64,000 nt of DNA from Gammaproteobacteria bacterium (GCA_021151835.1 JAGKWO010000006.1:97493-161492); one strand, 5' to 3'; positions 24,532 to 33,485 are shown, counted from the first letter of the stretch. The notes: generated by a model from the sequence alone, not told the origin. Made by a program: numbers and translations.

Positions 24532-25564
24532 TGCGGCTAGCGCTGCCACTGCACTTCAGCCCCGTTCTGCGCTGCGCTCCATGAGCGCGATAGAGCAGGC
24601 GGCGATCCTGTTACTGAGCATGGGCGATAGTGCGTCCGCCGGCGTCTTGCGCCATTTTTCGCGCGAGGAAATTGTCGGCGTCAGCCAGGCGATGGCGCGT
24701 CTGAGCAATGTCAAACAGCCGATGGTGTCCGAGGTGATCGGCCGCTTTTTTGAGGATTACAAAGAACAAAGCAGCATCAAGGGCGCCTCGCGCAATTATT
24801 TGTCGAGCATGCTCGGCAAGGCCCTGGGTAGCGACATTACCCGCAACTTGCTGGATAGCATTTACGGCGAAGAAATCCGCGCAAAAATGGCGAAGATGGA
24901 ATGGATCGACCCCAAGCAATTTGCCGCTCTGATCGCAAAAGAACATGCGCAAATGCAAGCCGTGTTCCTGGCGTTCCTGCCACCCGCCATGGCCAGTGAA
25001 GTATTGGAGTGCATGCCTGCCGCGAGCCAGGACGAATTGCTCTACCGCATCGCCAACCTTAACGAAGTGAACAGCGATGTGATCGCTGAACTGGAAGAAT
25101 TGATCGATCGCAGTCTCTCGGTGTTATCCACCCAGGGTTCGCGTGTGCGCGGCGTAAAGCAGGCGGCGGACATCATGAACCGTTTCAAGGGCGACCGGAA
25201 CCAGATGTTCGAACTCTTGCGTTCGCACAATAAAGACCTGGTGGGCAAGATCGAAGACGAGATGTACGACTTCTTCATCCTCTCGCGCCAGAACCAGGAG
25301 GTGCTGCAAATCCTGCTGGAAGCGATTCCGCTGGAAGAGTGGGTCGTGGCGCTCAAAGGCGCCGAACCGGCATTAGGCAAGGCGATTGCAGCCGCCATGC
25401 CCAAGCGTCAGGCACAGCAGATGGAATCCATCAACCGTCGTCAGGGGCCAGTGCCCTTGAGTCGTATCGAACAGGTACGCAAAGACATCATGGGGGTGGT
25501 ACGCGATATGGCTGCCAACGGCGAAATCCAGTTGCAACTGTTCCGCGAACAGACGGTGGAGTAA
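24503..25564 (+). CDS. fliG: Flagellar motor switch protein FliG
   Basis: This 353-residue FliG has N-terminal, middle and C-terminal ARM-like domains. The N-terminal part opens with SAIEQAAILLLSMGD, and the middle holds LAFLPPAMASEVLECMP. The C-terminal torque domain includes DEMYDFFILSRQNQEVLQILLEAIP and EWVVALKGAEPALGKAI, where charged residues face MotA. The start overlaps the fliF end. It lies in the rotor and switch complex at the cytoplasmic face. Confidence 0.95.
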   Translation: MKEPLTQPTDAASAATALQPRSALRSMSAIEQAAILLLSMGDSASAGVLRHFSREEIVGVSQAMARLSNVKQPMVSEVIGRFFEDYKEQSSIKGASRNYLSSMLGKALGSDITRNLLDSIYGEEIRAKMAKMEWIDPKQFAALIAKEHAQMQAVFLAFLPPAMASEVLECMPAASQDELLYRIANLNEVNSDVIAELEELIDRSLSVLSTQGSRVRGVKQAADIMNRFKGDRNQMFELLRSHNKDLVGKIEDEMYDFFILSRQNQEVLQILLEAIPLEEWVVALKGAEPALGKAIAAAMPKRQAQQMESINRRQGPVPLSRIEQVRKDIMGVVRDMAANGEIQLQLFREQTVE

Positions 25565-25578
25565 GGGGCGAATAGAGC

Positions 25579-26286
25579 ATGACAGTCAAAATAATCAAAG
25601 GCGCAGGCAAAGGCTGGCGTCCCTATCGCTTCCCGCCGCGTGCCAGTTTTAATTCGGGCGGATTGGGCAATGACTCATGGGGGGCTGATCCCGCTGCACT
25701 TCAACGCGCTATCGCTGAGGGTTTCCAGGAAGGTTCGGAAAAAGGCTATCAACAAGGTTTGGTGCAAGGGCAAGAGGAAGGCCAACGCGAAGGTTATGTG
25801 CAGGGCCGCAATGAAGGCCTGGTGCGGGGGCGTGAGGAAGGAAAAACCGAAGGTCGCCAGCTGTTTGAAACCGCGAGCCAGCCGCTCGACCAGATCAGCC
25901 AGCATCTGCAGGCGTTTATGGAAGATTTTGATCGCAAGCGCCGCCGCGAATTACTGCAACTGGTGAAGAAGGTGGCGCAGCAGGTGATCCGCTGCGAACT
26001 CACCTTGCATCCCACCCAGTTATTAAACCTGGCGGAGGAAGCATTGGCGTCCATGCCAGCCGACCAGGGCGATGTGCACATCCATCTCAACCCCGAGGAA
26101 TATAACCGCATTAAAGATCTCGCCCCCGGCCGCGCCGCTAACTGGCGGTTGGTGGCGGATGAAAAACTCGCACTGGGCGAATGCCGCATCGTAACCGCGC
26201 AAACGGAAGCGGATATCGGCTGCCAGCAGCGCTTGGATGCCTGTATCGATACCCTCGCCGAACATATGCATCTGGCTGAGGGCTGA
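25579..26286 (+). CDS. fliH: Flagellar export stator FliH with a long GxxxG ladder
   Basis: This 235-residue FliH binds and restrains the export ATPase FliI and links it to the C-ring. Residues 48-92 show twelve glycines at every fourth position without a break, giving eleven consecutive GxxxG steps with Gln, Glu and Arg between them. GxxxG segments of this kind are known in FliH, and this one is long and perfect. The C-terminal half (about 105-230) is the FliH/HrpE domain. It starts 14 bp after fliG and ends 2 bp before fliI. Confidence 0.92.
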   Translation: MTVKIIKGAGKGWRPYRFPPRASFNSGGLGNDSWGADPAALQRAIAEGFQEGSEKGYQQGLVQGQEEGQREGYVQGRNEGLVRGREEGKTEGRQLFETASQPLDQISQHLQAFMEDFDRKRRRELLQLVKKVAQQVIRCELTLHPTQLLNLAEEALASMPADQGDVHIHLNPEEYNRIKDLAPGRAANWRLVADEKLALGECRIVTAQTEADIGCQQRLDACIDTLAEHMHLAEG

Positions 26287-26288
26287 GT

Positions 26289-27629
26289 GTGAATAACCCA
26301 TCACCATTACCATTGGGCGACTTCAAACTCGATGACGCACTGCGTTCGCTCGATAGCATCCAGCTCGCGCGCGTGAGTGGTCGTCTGGTACGCGTTTCCG
26401 GTTTGCTATTGGAAAGCCACGGCTGCCAGCGCATGACCGGCCAGCGCTGCTATGTGGAGCAGGGCGATGGCAGCATGCTGGATGCGCAAGTGGTGGGTTT
26501 TAACCGCGATATCAGTTACCTGATGCCTTTCAAAAAGCCGCTCGGTTTAGCGGCAGGTTCGCGTGTTTTCCCTGCCGATGACGACACGAGTTTACAAATT
26601 GATGATTCCTGGCTGGGCCGTGTACTCAATGGGTTGGGTGAACCGCTGGACGACTTGGGCAAACTCTCCGGGCGCGATCCCTTGCCGGTCGAATTACCCA
26701 AAATAAATCCGCTGCGCCGTCGCCCGGTGTCTGCGCCGCTGGATGTGGGGGTGCGCGCAATCAACACTATGCTCACCCTCGGCAAAGGCCAGCGGGTTGG
26801 CTTGTTTGCCGGTAGTGGCGTGGGCAAAAGCGTGTTGCTCGGCATGATCACCCGCCAAACCAAGGCGGATGTTGTGGTGGTCGGTTTGATCGGTGAACGC
26901 GGTCGCGAAGTGCAGGAATTTATCCTGCATTCCCTGGGCGAAGCAGGTTTACGCAAAGCCGTCGTTGTGGTCGCGCCCGCTAATGAATCGCCTTTAATGC
27001 GCATGAAAGCCACCGAGCTGTGCCACAGCATCGCCGCCTATTTTCGCGATCAGGGCAAAGACGTTTTGCTGCTGGTGGATTCATTAACCCGCTACGCCAT
27101 GGCGCAACGCGAAATTGCCCTGGCATTGGGCGAACCGCCGGCGACCAAAGGTTATCCACCTTCGGTATTCGGCATGTTGCCGGAACTGGTGGAAAGCGCA
27201 GGCAATGGCGAAAGCGAGCGCGGCAGTTTAAGCGCGCTCTATACCGTGCTCGCCGAAGGCGATGACCAGCAAGACCCGATTGTGGATTGCGCGCGCGCGA
27301 TCCTCGACGGCCATATCGTTTTATCGCGCCGCCTCGCCGATGTTGGCCACTATCCCGCAATTGATATTGCCTCATCCGTTAGCCGCTGTATGACGCAGGT
27401 GACGGACAAATCCCATCAACAGGCCGCGCGCCAGTTGAAGGAGTACTACAGCACTTACGAAAAAATCAAAGAACTGATTCCCCTCGGCGGCTACACACCG
27501 GGCATGGATCTAAAAACTGACCAGTCAGTGCAGCTCGCTCCCGCCATCGAAAAATTCCTGCGGCAAGACGTGGGCCAAGGCGCAGAGCTGGAGCAATGCC
27601 TGGCGGATTTGAAAAATATAATTCGATAA
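26289..27629 (+). CDS. fliI: Flagellum-specific export ATPase FliI
   Basis: This 446-residue FliI is related to the F1 beta subunit and powers flagellar type III export. Walker A is FAGSGVGKS near residue 178, Walker B VLLLVDSLTRYAMAQREIALA near 258, and EPPATKGYPPSVF follows, all diagnostic. The start is a GTG two bases after the fliH stop. A complete set of catalytic motifs is present. Confidence 0.95.
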   Translation: MNNPSPLPLGDFKLDDALRSLDSIQLARVSGRLVRVSGLLLESHGCQRMTGQRCYVEQGDGSMLDAQVVGFNRDISYLMPFKKPLGLAAGSRVFPADDDTSLQIDDSWLGRVLNGLGEPLDDLGKLSGRDPLPVELPKINPLRRRPVSAPLDVGVRAINTMLTLGKGQRVGLFAGSGVGKSVLLGMITRQTKADVVVVGLIGERGREVQEFILHSLGEAGLRKAVVVVAPANESPLMRMKATELCHSIAAYFRDQGKDVLLLVDSLTRYAMAQREIALALGEPPATKGYPPSVFGMLPELVESAGNGESERGSLSALYTVLAEGDDQQDPIVDCARAILDGHIVLSRRLADVGHYPAIDIASSVSRCMTQVTDKSHQQAARQLKEYYSTYEKIKELIPLGGYTPGMDLKTDQSVQLAPAIEKFLRQDVGQGAELEQCLADLKNIIR

Positions 27630-27644
27630 GTGAGAGCCTGGAAA

Positions 27645-28067
27645 ATGAAAGAGCAACTCGACACCTTATCGCGCCTCGCCACCTTGCGTGCGACCCGTGT
27701 ACAACAAATGCTGGGCCGTGTGACTTACCAACAAAACCTGTGCCAGCGCTATCGCAACAACATTACCGGCCTCACGCGCCTGTGCGGTTTCACCGTGTCC
27801 ATGACTACGCCGTTGCAACGCGACAACCAGCAAAAATACAAAGGCACGCTATTGAAGATGGTGGAGTTGCAGCGTAAGGAGTTAGCCGTAGCGGAAGAAA
27901 ATCTGGCACGCATCCAGTTGGAACTGATGAACGCGATGCGCAGCGAAAAAATCGTTGCCCAGGTGATCGATGCAAAAATGGCGCAATGGCAACAATTGCT
28001 CAATCAGCAAGAACAAAAGATTCAGGATGGATTGGCCAGCCAGGGTTGGTGGAGATTAAAAATCTGA
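27645..28067 (+). CDS. fliJ: Flagellar export chaperone FliJ
   Basis: This 140-residue protein is almost wholly helical and coiled-coil, rich in Gln, Arg and Lys. It lies directly after fliI, the invariable place of fliJ. FliJ resembles the F1 gamma subunit and couples FliI to FlhA. Sequence conservation in this family is low, so the call rests on length, composition and position. I chose the ATG at 27645 over a GTG at 27630. Confidence 0.85.
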   Translation: MKEQLDTLSRLATLRATRVQQMLGRVTYQQNLCQRYRNNITGLTRLCGFTVSMTTPLQRDNQQKYKGTLLKMVELQRKELAVAEENLARIQLELMNAMRSEKIVAQVIDAKMAQWQQLLNQQEQKIQDGLASQGWWRLKI

Positions 28068-28075
28068 ACGAACCA

Positions 28076-28102
28076 TTTAAGTTATTGTGCAGGCCTGTCG
28101 CC
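28076..28102 (+). promoter_or_regulatory. Candidate late flagellar promoter of flgM
   Basis: TTTAAG (28076-28081), exactly 15 bases, then GTCGCC (28097-28102), in the gap just after fliJ. The flagellin gene has the same TTTAAG-N15-GTCGCC upstream, and the first PilZ gene has CTTAAA-N15-GTCGCC. The flgM start codon lies 71 bases downstream. A late, sigma-28-driven flgM promoter is normal in other flagellar systems. Confidence 0.55.
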
Positions 28103-28173
28103 CATAGGCAATAACAAGGTCATTTTGGTGTAAATGGCCGTAGCAACAACCTAATTGCATGCAGGACTCCATC

Positions 28174-28452
28174 ATGGAAATCAGCAGAAACATTAAAGCC
28201 GGCTACAGCGCCCCCGCTGAATCCGTCACCACCGCCAAAACTGATGCCGCAGAGCAGCCCAAAGTTGCCGCCGCAGGCCCAAAACCCGAGCCGCGTTTGG
28301 AACAATTGCAGGAAGCGATGCGCGCATTACCGGAAATCGATATGAACCAGGTAACCGCCATCAAGCAAGCACTGGCGCGCGGCGAATTAAGCAGCGATGT
28401 CAAAGTGCTCGCCCACAGCATCCTCGCTTACCATCGCGGCACTGATGTATGA
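28174..28452 (+). CDS. flgM: Anti-sigma-28 factor FlgM
   Basis: This 92-residue FlgM binds and blocks the flagellar sigma factor FliA until it is exported through the finished hook. The disordered N-terminal half is Ala/Pro/Lys-rich, and the C-terminal half NQVTAIKQALARGEL then VLAHSILAYHRG is the sigma-binding region. I chose the ATG at 28174, with AGGA eight bases upstream, over one at 28159. The stop overlaps the flgN start (ATGA). Confidence 0.9.
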   Translation: MEISRNIKAGYSAPAESVTTAKTDAAEQPKVAAAGPKPEPRLEQLQEAMRALPEIDMNQVTAIKQALARGELSSDVKVLAHSILAYHRGTDV

Positions 28453-28892
28453 CCCGCAGTGAGCAATTGGTACAACTGGCCGGGCGCGATATCGAACTGG
28501 ATTGTACCGACTACGAAGGCTTGCAACGTTTAATGCAAGCCCTGTACGCCCAACTGCTCGTGCGCAACAGTGCGCAAATAGAATCGCTCAACCAACAAAT
28601 TGCCGTACTCGTGGAATTTATCCGCGCCCGCGCCGAACGCCGCACAAAAATCCTCTCCGCATTTGGTTTATCTGCCTCCCTCCCGGGTGCGATGGAAAAA
28701 TTATTAATCCATTGCCCGCTTCCCAAGCGTAATTCCTATCTCCAACGCTGGCGCGAATTGGAAACTCTGGTCCAGCAAACCAAATCCCTCAACGAACGCA
28801 ACGGCAAATTGCTTGCGATGCACAACGATATCCTGAGTCAGATTATGGGTAATGCCCAGGCTGGGCAGGTATATTCGCCGCATTACTATTGA
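28449..28892 (+). CDS. flgN: FlgN-like flagellar chaperone
   Basis: This 147-residue, helical protein is translationally coupled to flgM by a four-base overlap, the usual place of flgN. FlgN is a cytoplasmic chaperone for the hook-filament junction proteins FlgK and FlgL. The sequence fits the family in length and in the pattern of heptads (SAQIESLNQQIAVLVEFI, WRELETLVQQTKSLNERN). The clients FlgK and FlgL are not encoded in this window. Confidence 0.85.
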   Translation: MTRSEQLVQLAGRDIELDCTDYEGLQRLMQALYAQLLVRNSAQIESLNQQIAVLVEFIRARAERRTKILSAFGLSASLPGAMEKLLIHCPLPKRNSYLQRWRELETLVQQTKSLNERNGKLLAMHNDILSQIMGNAQAGQVYSPHYY

Positions 28893-29250
28893 GTATGTAG
28901 TTGGATATACTTCCAATTTTGCTGGAAGGAATCTATAGTCAGGTCCGCCATTTCTGACGCATTTTCCTTTTATCAAAATATATAAAGCTCATTATCAGCC
29001 TGCGCAACTGCTATTCATAATTATGTAAATGCCAATCATCGAAACGCATTTCGAAAAGGCGAGCAAATTCTGTGCATTAAGGTTGCTGGTAATGAGCAAA
29101 AAATATGCTCACGAAAGTTCGGATAAATGTCATAGTCAGCGAATGTTCCGAATGATACTCGTGGTATTAAAGGAATGTGGCAAGCGTTACACCTATATTC
29201 AAAAATTACCGAGAAATACCCCTAATTGTTACGTCAGGGAATTCAATAAA
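28893..29250. other. Gene-free junction between flgN and the accessory block
   Basis: A small stem, CTTCCA and TGGAAG, lies near 28910-28929, and a TGAGC/GCTCA inverted repeat with an A-rich loop near 29093-29115. The frame open across part of this stretch is not coding-like and has no ribosome site. This is where rod and hook genes begin in other lateral flagellar clusters; nothing flagellar is seen here. Confidence 0.5.
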
Positions 29251-29934
29251 ATGAAATACTATCTGTTATTAATTATGCTCATTCATATGGTGTCCAATGC
29301 TCAGGAAATAACGAGCTATGAGCCTGCAAATCTAAAAGAATCAGGGCTTGCCTTCAAAAATATGATTAAGTTTCCCAAGGTGGATTGGGAAGGAACAATG
29401 CTAATCAGGTGTGACGCCCACATTTCCCATTTGGGAGCATTCCTGTCAAATTATTGTTTTGATAAAAGCTCAAAAGCTTATCCATTTGTTTCAGCTATCA
29501 ATAGAGCTGCCCATAATGGAAAAATTAAACCGGCAAAAATTAATGGAAAATCTCATGCAGTATGGTTTCAGTATTACGTTGTTTTTAGCAAAAAAGGGAA
29601 AAAATCTCTGGTCGAAGTAGTTCAGAATTCTGGTCTGCAAGTGGAGACCTACGGCACTGAATATACCTCTGCGCAACGTTACAAGGAAGACTCAGGTAGT
29701 TTTGCTGCAGGTTGCGGTACGCTTTATGTGAATACCATAAAAGTTAAAGCAATAATTGGAAAAGATGGCAAGGTTAAAGGAACAAAAGTGGATGGTAAGG
29801 AAATCAGCGAAACCTGCAAAAATAATCTAATTAAGGATTTTTCAGAGCAGGAATTCATTCCCGCCTTTGTAGAAGGTAAGCCAGTAGATTCATTCTATGA
29901 GGAAGAAATTTTTAATCATCATTTGCCCTGGTAA
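29251..29934 (+). CDS. Exported protein of unknown function
   Basis: This 227-residue protein starts with a signal peptide (KYYLLLIMLIHMVSNAQ). The mature part has four cysteines (RCDAH, NYCFDK, AGCGT, ETCKN), which would suit two disulfides in the periplasm. Its end, FIPAFVEGKPVDSFYEEE, resembles the closing strand of TonB C-terminal-like proteins, but the match is short. I chose the ATG at 29251 because it gives the signal peptide; a longer frame upstream is not plausible. It is AT-richer than the flagellar genes. Confidence 0.65.
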   Translation: MKYYLLLIMLIHMVSNAQEITSYEPANLKESGLAFKNMIKFPKVDWEGTMLIRCDAHISHLGAFLSNYCFDKSSKAYPFVSAINRAAHNGKIKPAKINGKSHAVWFQYYVVFSKKGKKSLVEVVQNSGLQVETYGTEYTSAQRYKEDSGSFAAGCGTLYVNTIKVKAIIGKDGKVKGTKVDGKEISETCKNNLIKDFSEQEFIPAFVEGKPVDSFYEEEIFNHHLPW

Positions 29935-30159
29935 ATTTTTAAATAGTTATAAGTTGCTACGCTGACCTTGATCATGTAGCTGTGTAAAACTGGTAACTAT
30001 GAAAAGGAGAGTTTTCGAATTTAACAAGTCTGAAAAAGCCTAAACCCCAGATGAATTTGAAGAAGAGCTACCTGGCTGGATGGTTAGGCAGATACACTTT
30101 CATTTCAGCAGCTTTAATTTGAGCTGTTGCTCTGAACGTTACATTTATAGAGAGGGACT

Positions 30160-30543
30160 ATGAATAATCTTGATAAAGAAAATTTAATCAACCGTTATTT
30201 GACCGCCTACAACACTTTTGATGTGGAAGGCATGATCGCTTTACTGTCTGCAAATATTCACTTCGAAAATTATTCAAACGGACAGCTAACCAATAGTACT
30301 AACGGCATTGACGAGTTTCGCGAATTAGCCGAACAGTCAAAATCTTTATTTTCGGAGCGTGAGCAACGCATCATCAAACTGACCTTTGGGCAGGATTCCG
30401 CTGTTGCTGATATTGTCTATCGCGGTAAGTTGGCAGTTGATATTCCAAATGGACCTTCTGCCGGTACTGTCCTCGACTTAAAGGGGCAATCCGAATTTTA
30501 TTTTGTAAATGGGCGAATCAGCAAAATTGTTGATCGCAGTTAA
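30160..30543 (+). CDS. SnoaL/NTF2-like protein
   Basis: This 127-residue protein has the NTF2-like cone fold used by SnoaL-type cyclases, ketosteroid isomerases and many proteins of unknown role. The typical start is ENLINRYLTAYNTFDVEGMIALLS, followed by IHFENYSNG and a C-terminal strand GQSEFYFVNGRISKIVDRS. GAGAGGGA gives a good ribosome site. The HD-domain gene begins 36 bp after its stop, so the two may be co-transcribed. Confidence 0.82.
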   Translation: MNNLDKENLINRYLTAYNTFDVEGMIALLSANIHFENYSNGQLTNSTNGIDEFRELAEQSKSLFSEREQRIIKLTFGQDSAVADIVYRGKLAVDIPNGPSAGTVLDLKGQSEFYFVNGRISKIVDRS

Positions 30544-30579
30544 GTGCCGGCCTATTGGAAATATCAGGTGAGGAATAAT

Positions 30580-31137
30580 ATGGCGTCGAATTGGTCTCAA
30601 GATGTTTTCGTAAAAGCGTGGGATTTTGCAACTTTAGCGCATCATGGCCAAACATATGGCGGGCCGATTGAGGGGCAACAGTTTGATTACATTAATCATA
30701 TTGGAAGTGTAGCAATAGAGTTAATTTGGGCTCTAAATAATACCCCGGATGTCGATGGCAATTTAGCTATTCAGTGCGCGTTGCTCCATGACACAATCGA
30801 AGATACCCACGTTACCTACGAAGAGGTCCTGTCAGTTTTTGGTGAGGATGTGGCTAAAGGTGTTCTGGCATTAACTAAAAATGAGTCGCTTCCTACCAAA
30901 CATGAGCAAATGCTTGACTCCTTGCAAAGGATCAAGAAGCAGCCCGTGGAAGTATGGATGGTGAAACTTGCTGATCGAATTACCAATCTTTCAGCTCCTC
31001 CCTTCTATTGGGCGAAGGAGAAGAAAATTAATTACAGAGAAGAGGCGCTCTTTATTCATGCTGAGCTGCATTTGGCGAATAGTTTTCTATCTGAACGGCT
31101 GATCTCCCGTATTGATAGTTATCAAAACTATATTTAA
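30580..31137 (+). CDS. HD-domain phosphohydrolase, small alarmone hydrolase-like
   Basis: This 185-residue HD-superfamily protein has the arrangement of the RelA/SpoT hydrolase domain (as in Mesh1). A histidine lies in the first helix region (ATLAHHGQTYGG), then YINH, the metal-binding HD pair in LLHDTIEDT, and VKLADRITNL, in which Asp is a ligand and the following Arg and Asn are typical. Such enzymes may remove the 3' diphosphate of (p)ppGpp. No synthetase domain is present. I chose the ATG at 30580 with GAGGAA upstream. The substrate is inferred, not shown. Confidence 0.78.
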   Translation: MASNWSQDVFVKAWDFATLAHHGQTYGGPIEGQQFDYINHIGSVAIELIWALNNTPDVDGNLAIQCALLHDTIEDTHVTYEEVLSVFGEDVAKGVLALTKNESLPTKHEQMLDSLQRIKKQPVEVWMVKLADRITNLSAPPFYWAKEKKINYREEALFIHAELHLANSFLSERLISRIDSYQNYI

Positions 31138-31258
31138 AAAATACAAAGTTGCTTTGTGCCATCGCTTTTGTATAGCGAGAAAAGTACAGTGAATAGTAGC
31201 GATTCGATGAATGCATAGTCCTCCAGGGATTTGCAACACCATGAATAAAGGTAATGAA

Positions 31259-31621
31259 ATGAAAAAAAACTCCCCGGCTCCGGTTTACGGCAATGCAGTG
31301 TTATCCTCACAAGATACCCGTGGCTGGTTCCTCGGGCATTTTATGCCAGGTGAGGATAATCCCCTGCGCACTTCCGATGTAGAGATTAAATGGTTTACCC
31401 ATGCCAAGGGTGAAACGCGCGCGACATGGGCGCCGGGAAATCCGGTTAAAACGTTGAATATCCTGGTGCGCGGGCATTTTGTTTTACTTTTTCCCGATGA
31501 AGAAGTTGTACTGAGCCAAGAGGGCGATTATGTGCTCTTCGGGCCTGATGTACCGCATTCATTTCGCTCCGAGGAAGAGTCACTCGTGCTCACCGTTCGT
31601 TGGCCGTCGATCCCGTTATAA
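31259..31621 (+). CDS. Small single-domain cupin-like protein
   Basis: This 120-residue protein has the two half-motifs of a cupin barrel: FTHAKGETRATWAPGNPVKT, then GHFVLLFPDEEVVLSQEGDYVLFGPDVPHSF with the late His of motif 2. In the first motif the usual His pair is not complete, so metal binding is uncertain. Such proteins bind sugars, signals or metals; the ligand is unknown here. I chose the ATG at 31259 with AAAGG upstream. Confidence 0.7.
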   Translation: MKKNSPAPVYGNAVLSSQDTRGWFLGHFMPGEDNPLRTSDVEIKWFTHAKGETRATWAPGNPVKTLNILVRGHFVLLFPDEEVVLSQEGDYVLFGPDVPHSFRSEEESLVLTVRWPSIPL

Positions 31622-31700
31622 TTTTTCCCAAACATTAACAGCACAAAACAGATTGCGCATTTCTTCTGGCAATTCAATCCATTTTTTCTTTGGAGAATAT

Positions 31701-31934
31701 ATGCGGTATTTGCGCGGCGCGCTTGCATGGGGGTTCGGCGTGCTTGCTGTGTTTCTGGCAGCATGTTTTGTCTATGGCCTCTTCAACCGTTTTTTATTTA
31801 TACACGCCAGTTCCCCACCTGGAGTGGATGCCGGGTTGGCTTATGCAGGATTATTAGGGTTTTTAGTGGGCCCGTTTGTATTCCTTGCGGGCGCTATTAT
31901 TGGCGTTATTATTGTTTGGCGAAGCAAGCGTTAA
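31701..31934 (+). CDS. Small two-helix membrane protein
   Basis: This 77-residue protein has two hydrophobic segments, LAWGFGVLAVFLAACFVYGLF and a C-terminal one around FLVGPFVFLAGAIIGVIIV, and a basic C-terminus (WRSKR). TTGGAG precedes the ATG at 31701 by a good distance. The family is not recognised. It is a one-gene unit in the accessory block. Confidence 0.7.
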   Translation: MRYLRGALAWGFGVLAVFLAACFVYGLFNRFLFIHASSPPGVDAGLAYAGLLGFLVGPFVFLAGAIIGVIIVWRSKR

Positions 31935-32070
31935 TCGTTTTAACTATTGGATGATTGCTCATACACGAATAAGCCCTGATCCTATGCAATGTGGAATGCA
32001 AAAACATCGTGGATAGTGAACAAGAATTACACTTGGCAAACTTTTTTAACTGTTAATACGCAGGCGAAAA

Positions 32071-32445
32071 ATGGCAAAAAATCCTCCTGAAACAATCGCT
32101 GACTATATTCAGGCTGCGCCAGCAGAAGGCCAGGCACACTTGTATCAATTGTATGAATTGCTTAAACACGTTGCACCAAAGGCGGAAGAGGCTATTAAAT
32201 GGGGAACCCCTTTCTTCATTGAGCCGCGGTTCTTATTTGCATTTTCAGCGCATAAAACCCATCTGGGGTTTGCGCCGCCAGCCGCAACGCTGGAAAAGTT
32301 CAGTGAGGAATTGGTTGCACATAAAACCACAAAGAATACACTTCAGGTGCCCTACAAAAAGCCACTACCAGAAGATCTGATTCGCCGAATGGCAGAGTAC
32401 AGTTTAAAAATTGTCAGTGAGCGTAACGATGATTCTTTTTGGTGA
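32071..32445 (+). CDS. DUF1801-family protein
   Basis: This 124-residue protein is of the DUF1801 (YdhG-like) family, small cytoplasmic proteins of unknown role with an iron-chaperone-like fold. Visible family marks are PETIADYIQAAP, then ELLKHVAPKAEEAIKWGTPFF and KTHLGFAPPAATLEKF. A second DUF1801-related gene follows 70 bp later. Both are typical of accessory regions. Confidence 0.85.
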   Translation: MAKNPPETIADYIQAAPAEGQAHLYQLYELLKHVAPKAEEAIKWGTPFFIEPRFLFAFSAHKTHLGFAPPAATLEKFSEELVAHKTTKNTLQVPYKKPLPEDLIRRMAEYSLKIVSERNDDSFW

Positions 32446-32514
32446 TCCCAAAATAATGCAGGGTTAAAATGACGCTACTACGCATTGATAGTCAAATATG
32501 ATAAGGAGTCTGCT

Positions 32515-33117
32515 GTGAGTAAAGACACCAACGCCAACACCAATCCCAAAGTGGATGCTTTTTTAGGTCGAGCCAAAAATTGGCAAAAAGAATTTGGCGC
32601 GCTACGGGAAATTGCACTCGCTAGTAATTTAACAGAAGATCTGAAATGGGGACAGCCTTGCTACACGCTGGAAAATGCCAACATCGTTTTAATCCATGGT
32701 TTTAAAGAGTATTGCGCTTTTTTGTTTTTTAAAGGTGCGTTGTTAAAAGACCCCAACAATATTCTGGTTCAACAAACCGAAAACGTGCAGGCCGCGCGGC
32801 AAATTCGCTTTACCAGCGTGCAACAAATTGAAAAAATGAAAACCACGTTGAAAGCGTATATTCGCGAGGCGATTGCAATTGAAAAATCGGGTTTAACTGT
32901 TGAGTTTAAAAAAACTGATGAATTCGCGGTTCCGGAAGAGTTTCAGCGTCAGTTGGATGAAACTCCCGGTTTGAAAGATGCCTTCGAAGCATTAACTCCT
33001 GGTCGTCAGCGAGGCTATTTGCTGCATTTCTCTTCTGCTAAACAATCCAAAACCCGTGAAGCCAGAATTGAAAAATGTATTCCGATGATTTTTGATGGAT
33101 TGGGCTTGAATGATTAA
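32515..33117 (+). CDS. YdeI/DUF1801-family protein
   Basis: This 200-residue protein combines a DUF1801-like N-terminal half (EIALASNLTEDLKWGQPCYTLENANIVL) with a YdeI/OmpD-associated C-terminal half (VPEEFQRQLDETPGLKDAFEAL then GRQRGYLLHFSSAKQSKTREARIEKC). The role is unknown. I chose the GTG at 32515 because a perfect AAGGAG lies seven bases upstream, better than a TTG ten codons earlier. Confidence 0.86.
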   Translation: MSKDTNANTNPKVDAFLGRAKNWQKEFGALREIALASNLTEDLKWGQPCYTLENANIVLIHGFKEYCAFLFFKGALLKDPNNILVQQTENVQAARQIRFTSVQQIEKMKTTLKAYIREAIAIEKSGLTVEFKKTDEFAVPEEFQRQLDETPGLKDAFEALTPGRQRGYLLHFSSAKQSKTREARIEKCIPMIFDGLGLND

Positions 33118-33154
33118 CTGCATATATTGATATGTCCATTGTGAGAGTAAATTA

Positions 33155-33442
33155 ATGAGTAAAGGTTATTGGATTATAAGGGCAGATATTACGGACTTCG
33201 AGAAGTTCAAAGAATACGCCAGTAAAACGCCTGCGGTAATAGAAAAGTTTGGTGGTAAGTTTTTAGCGCGTGCAGGAACCTACGAAGTGGTAGAAGGGCA
33301 TTCCCGCACAAGGAATTCTATTATCGAATTTCCATCCTACGATTCTGCTCTTGCATGCTGGAATTCGGCGGAATACCAGCACACAAAAACCTACCGGATT
33401 GGCGGGGCAGAATTGGATGTAGTGATTGTTGAGGGAGTGTAA
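33155..33442 (+). CDS. DUF1330-family protein
   Basis: This 95-residue protein is of the DUF1330 family, dimeric ferredoxin-like alpha-beta barrels of unknown activity. It shows YWIIRADITDFEKFKEYASKT at the start and the late SYDSALACWNSAEYQ, both diagnostic. It lies between the YdeI-like and GFA genes on the same strand. Confidence 0.88.
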   Translation: MSKGYWIIRADITDFEKFKEYASKTPAVIEKFGGKFLARAGTYEVVEGHSRTRNSIIEFPSYDSALACWNSAEYQHTKTYRIGGAELDVVIVEGV

Positions 33443-33485
33443 TTAAATTTTATTTTCCTATCAAAAAACAGGAGCACTTTAAGGA

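Noticed and set aside
29999..30171. Short frame with an in-frame stop, reading KRRVFEFNKSEKA then TPDEFEEELPGWMVRQ
   Set aside because: It looks partly coding-like, but I cannot match it to a family, and it may be chance. Not listed as a pseudogene.
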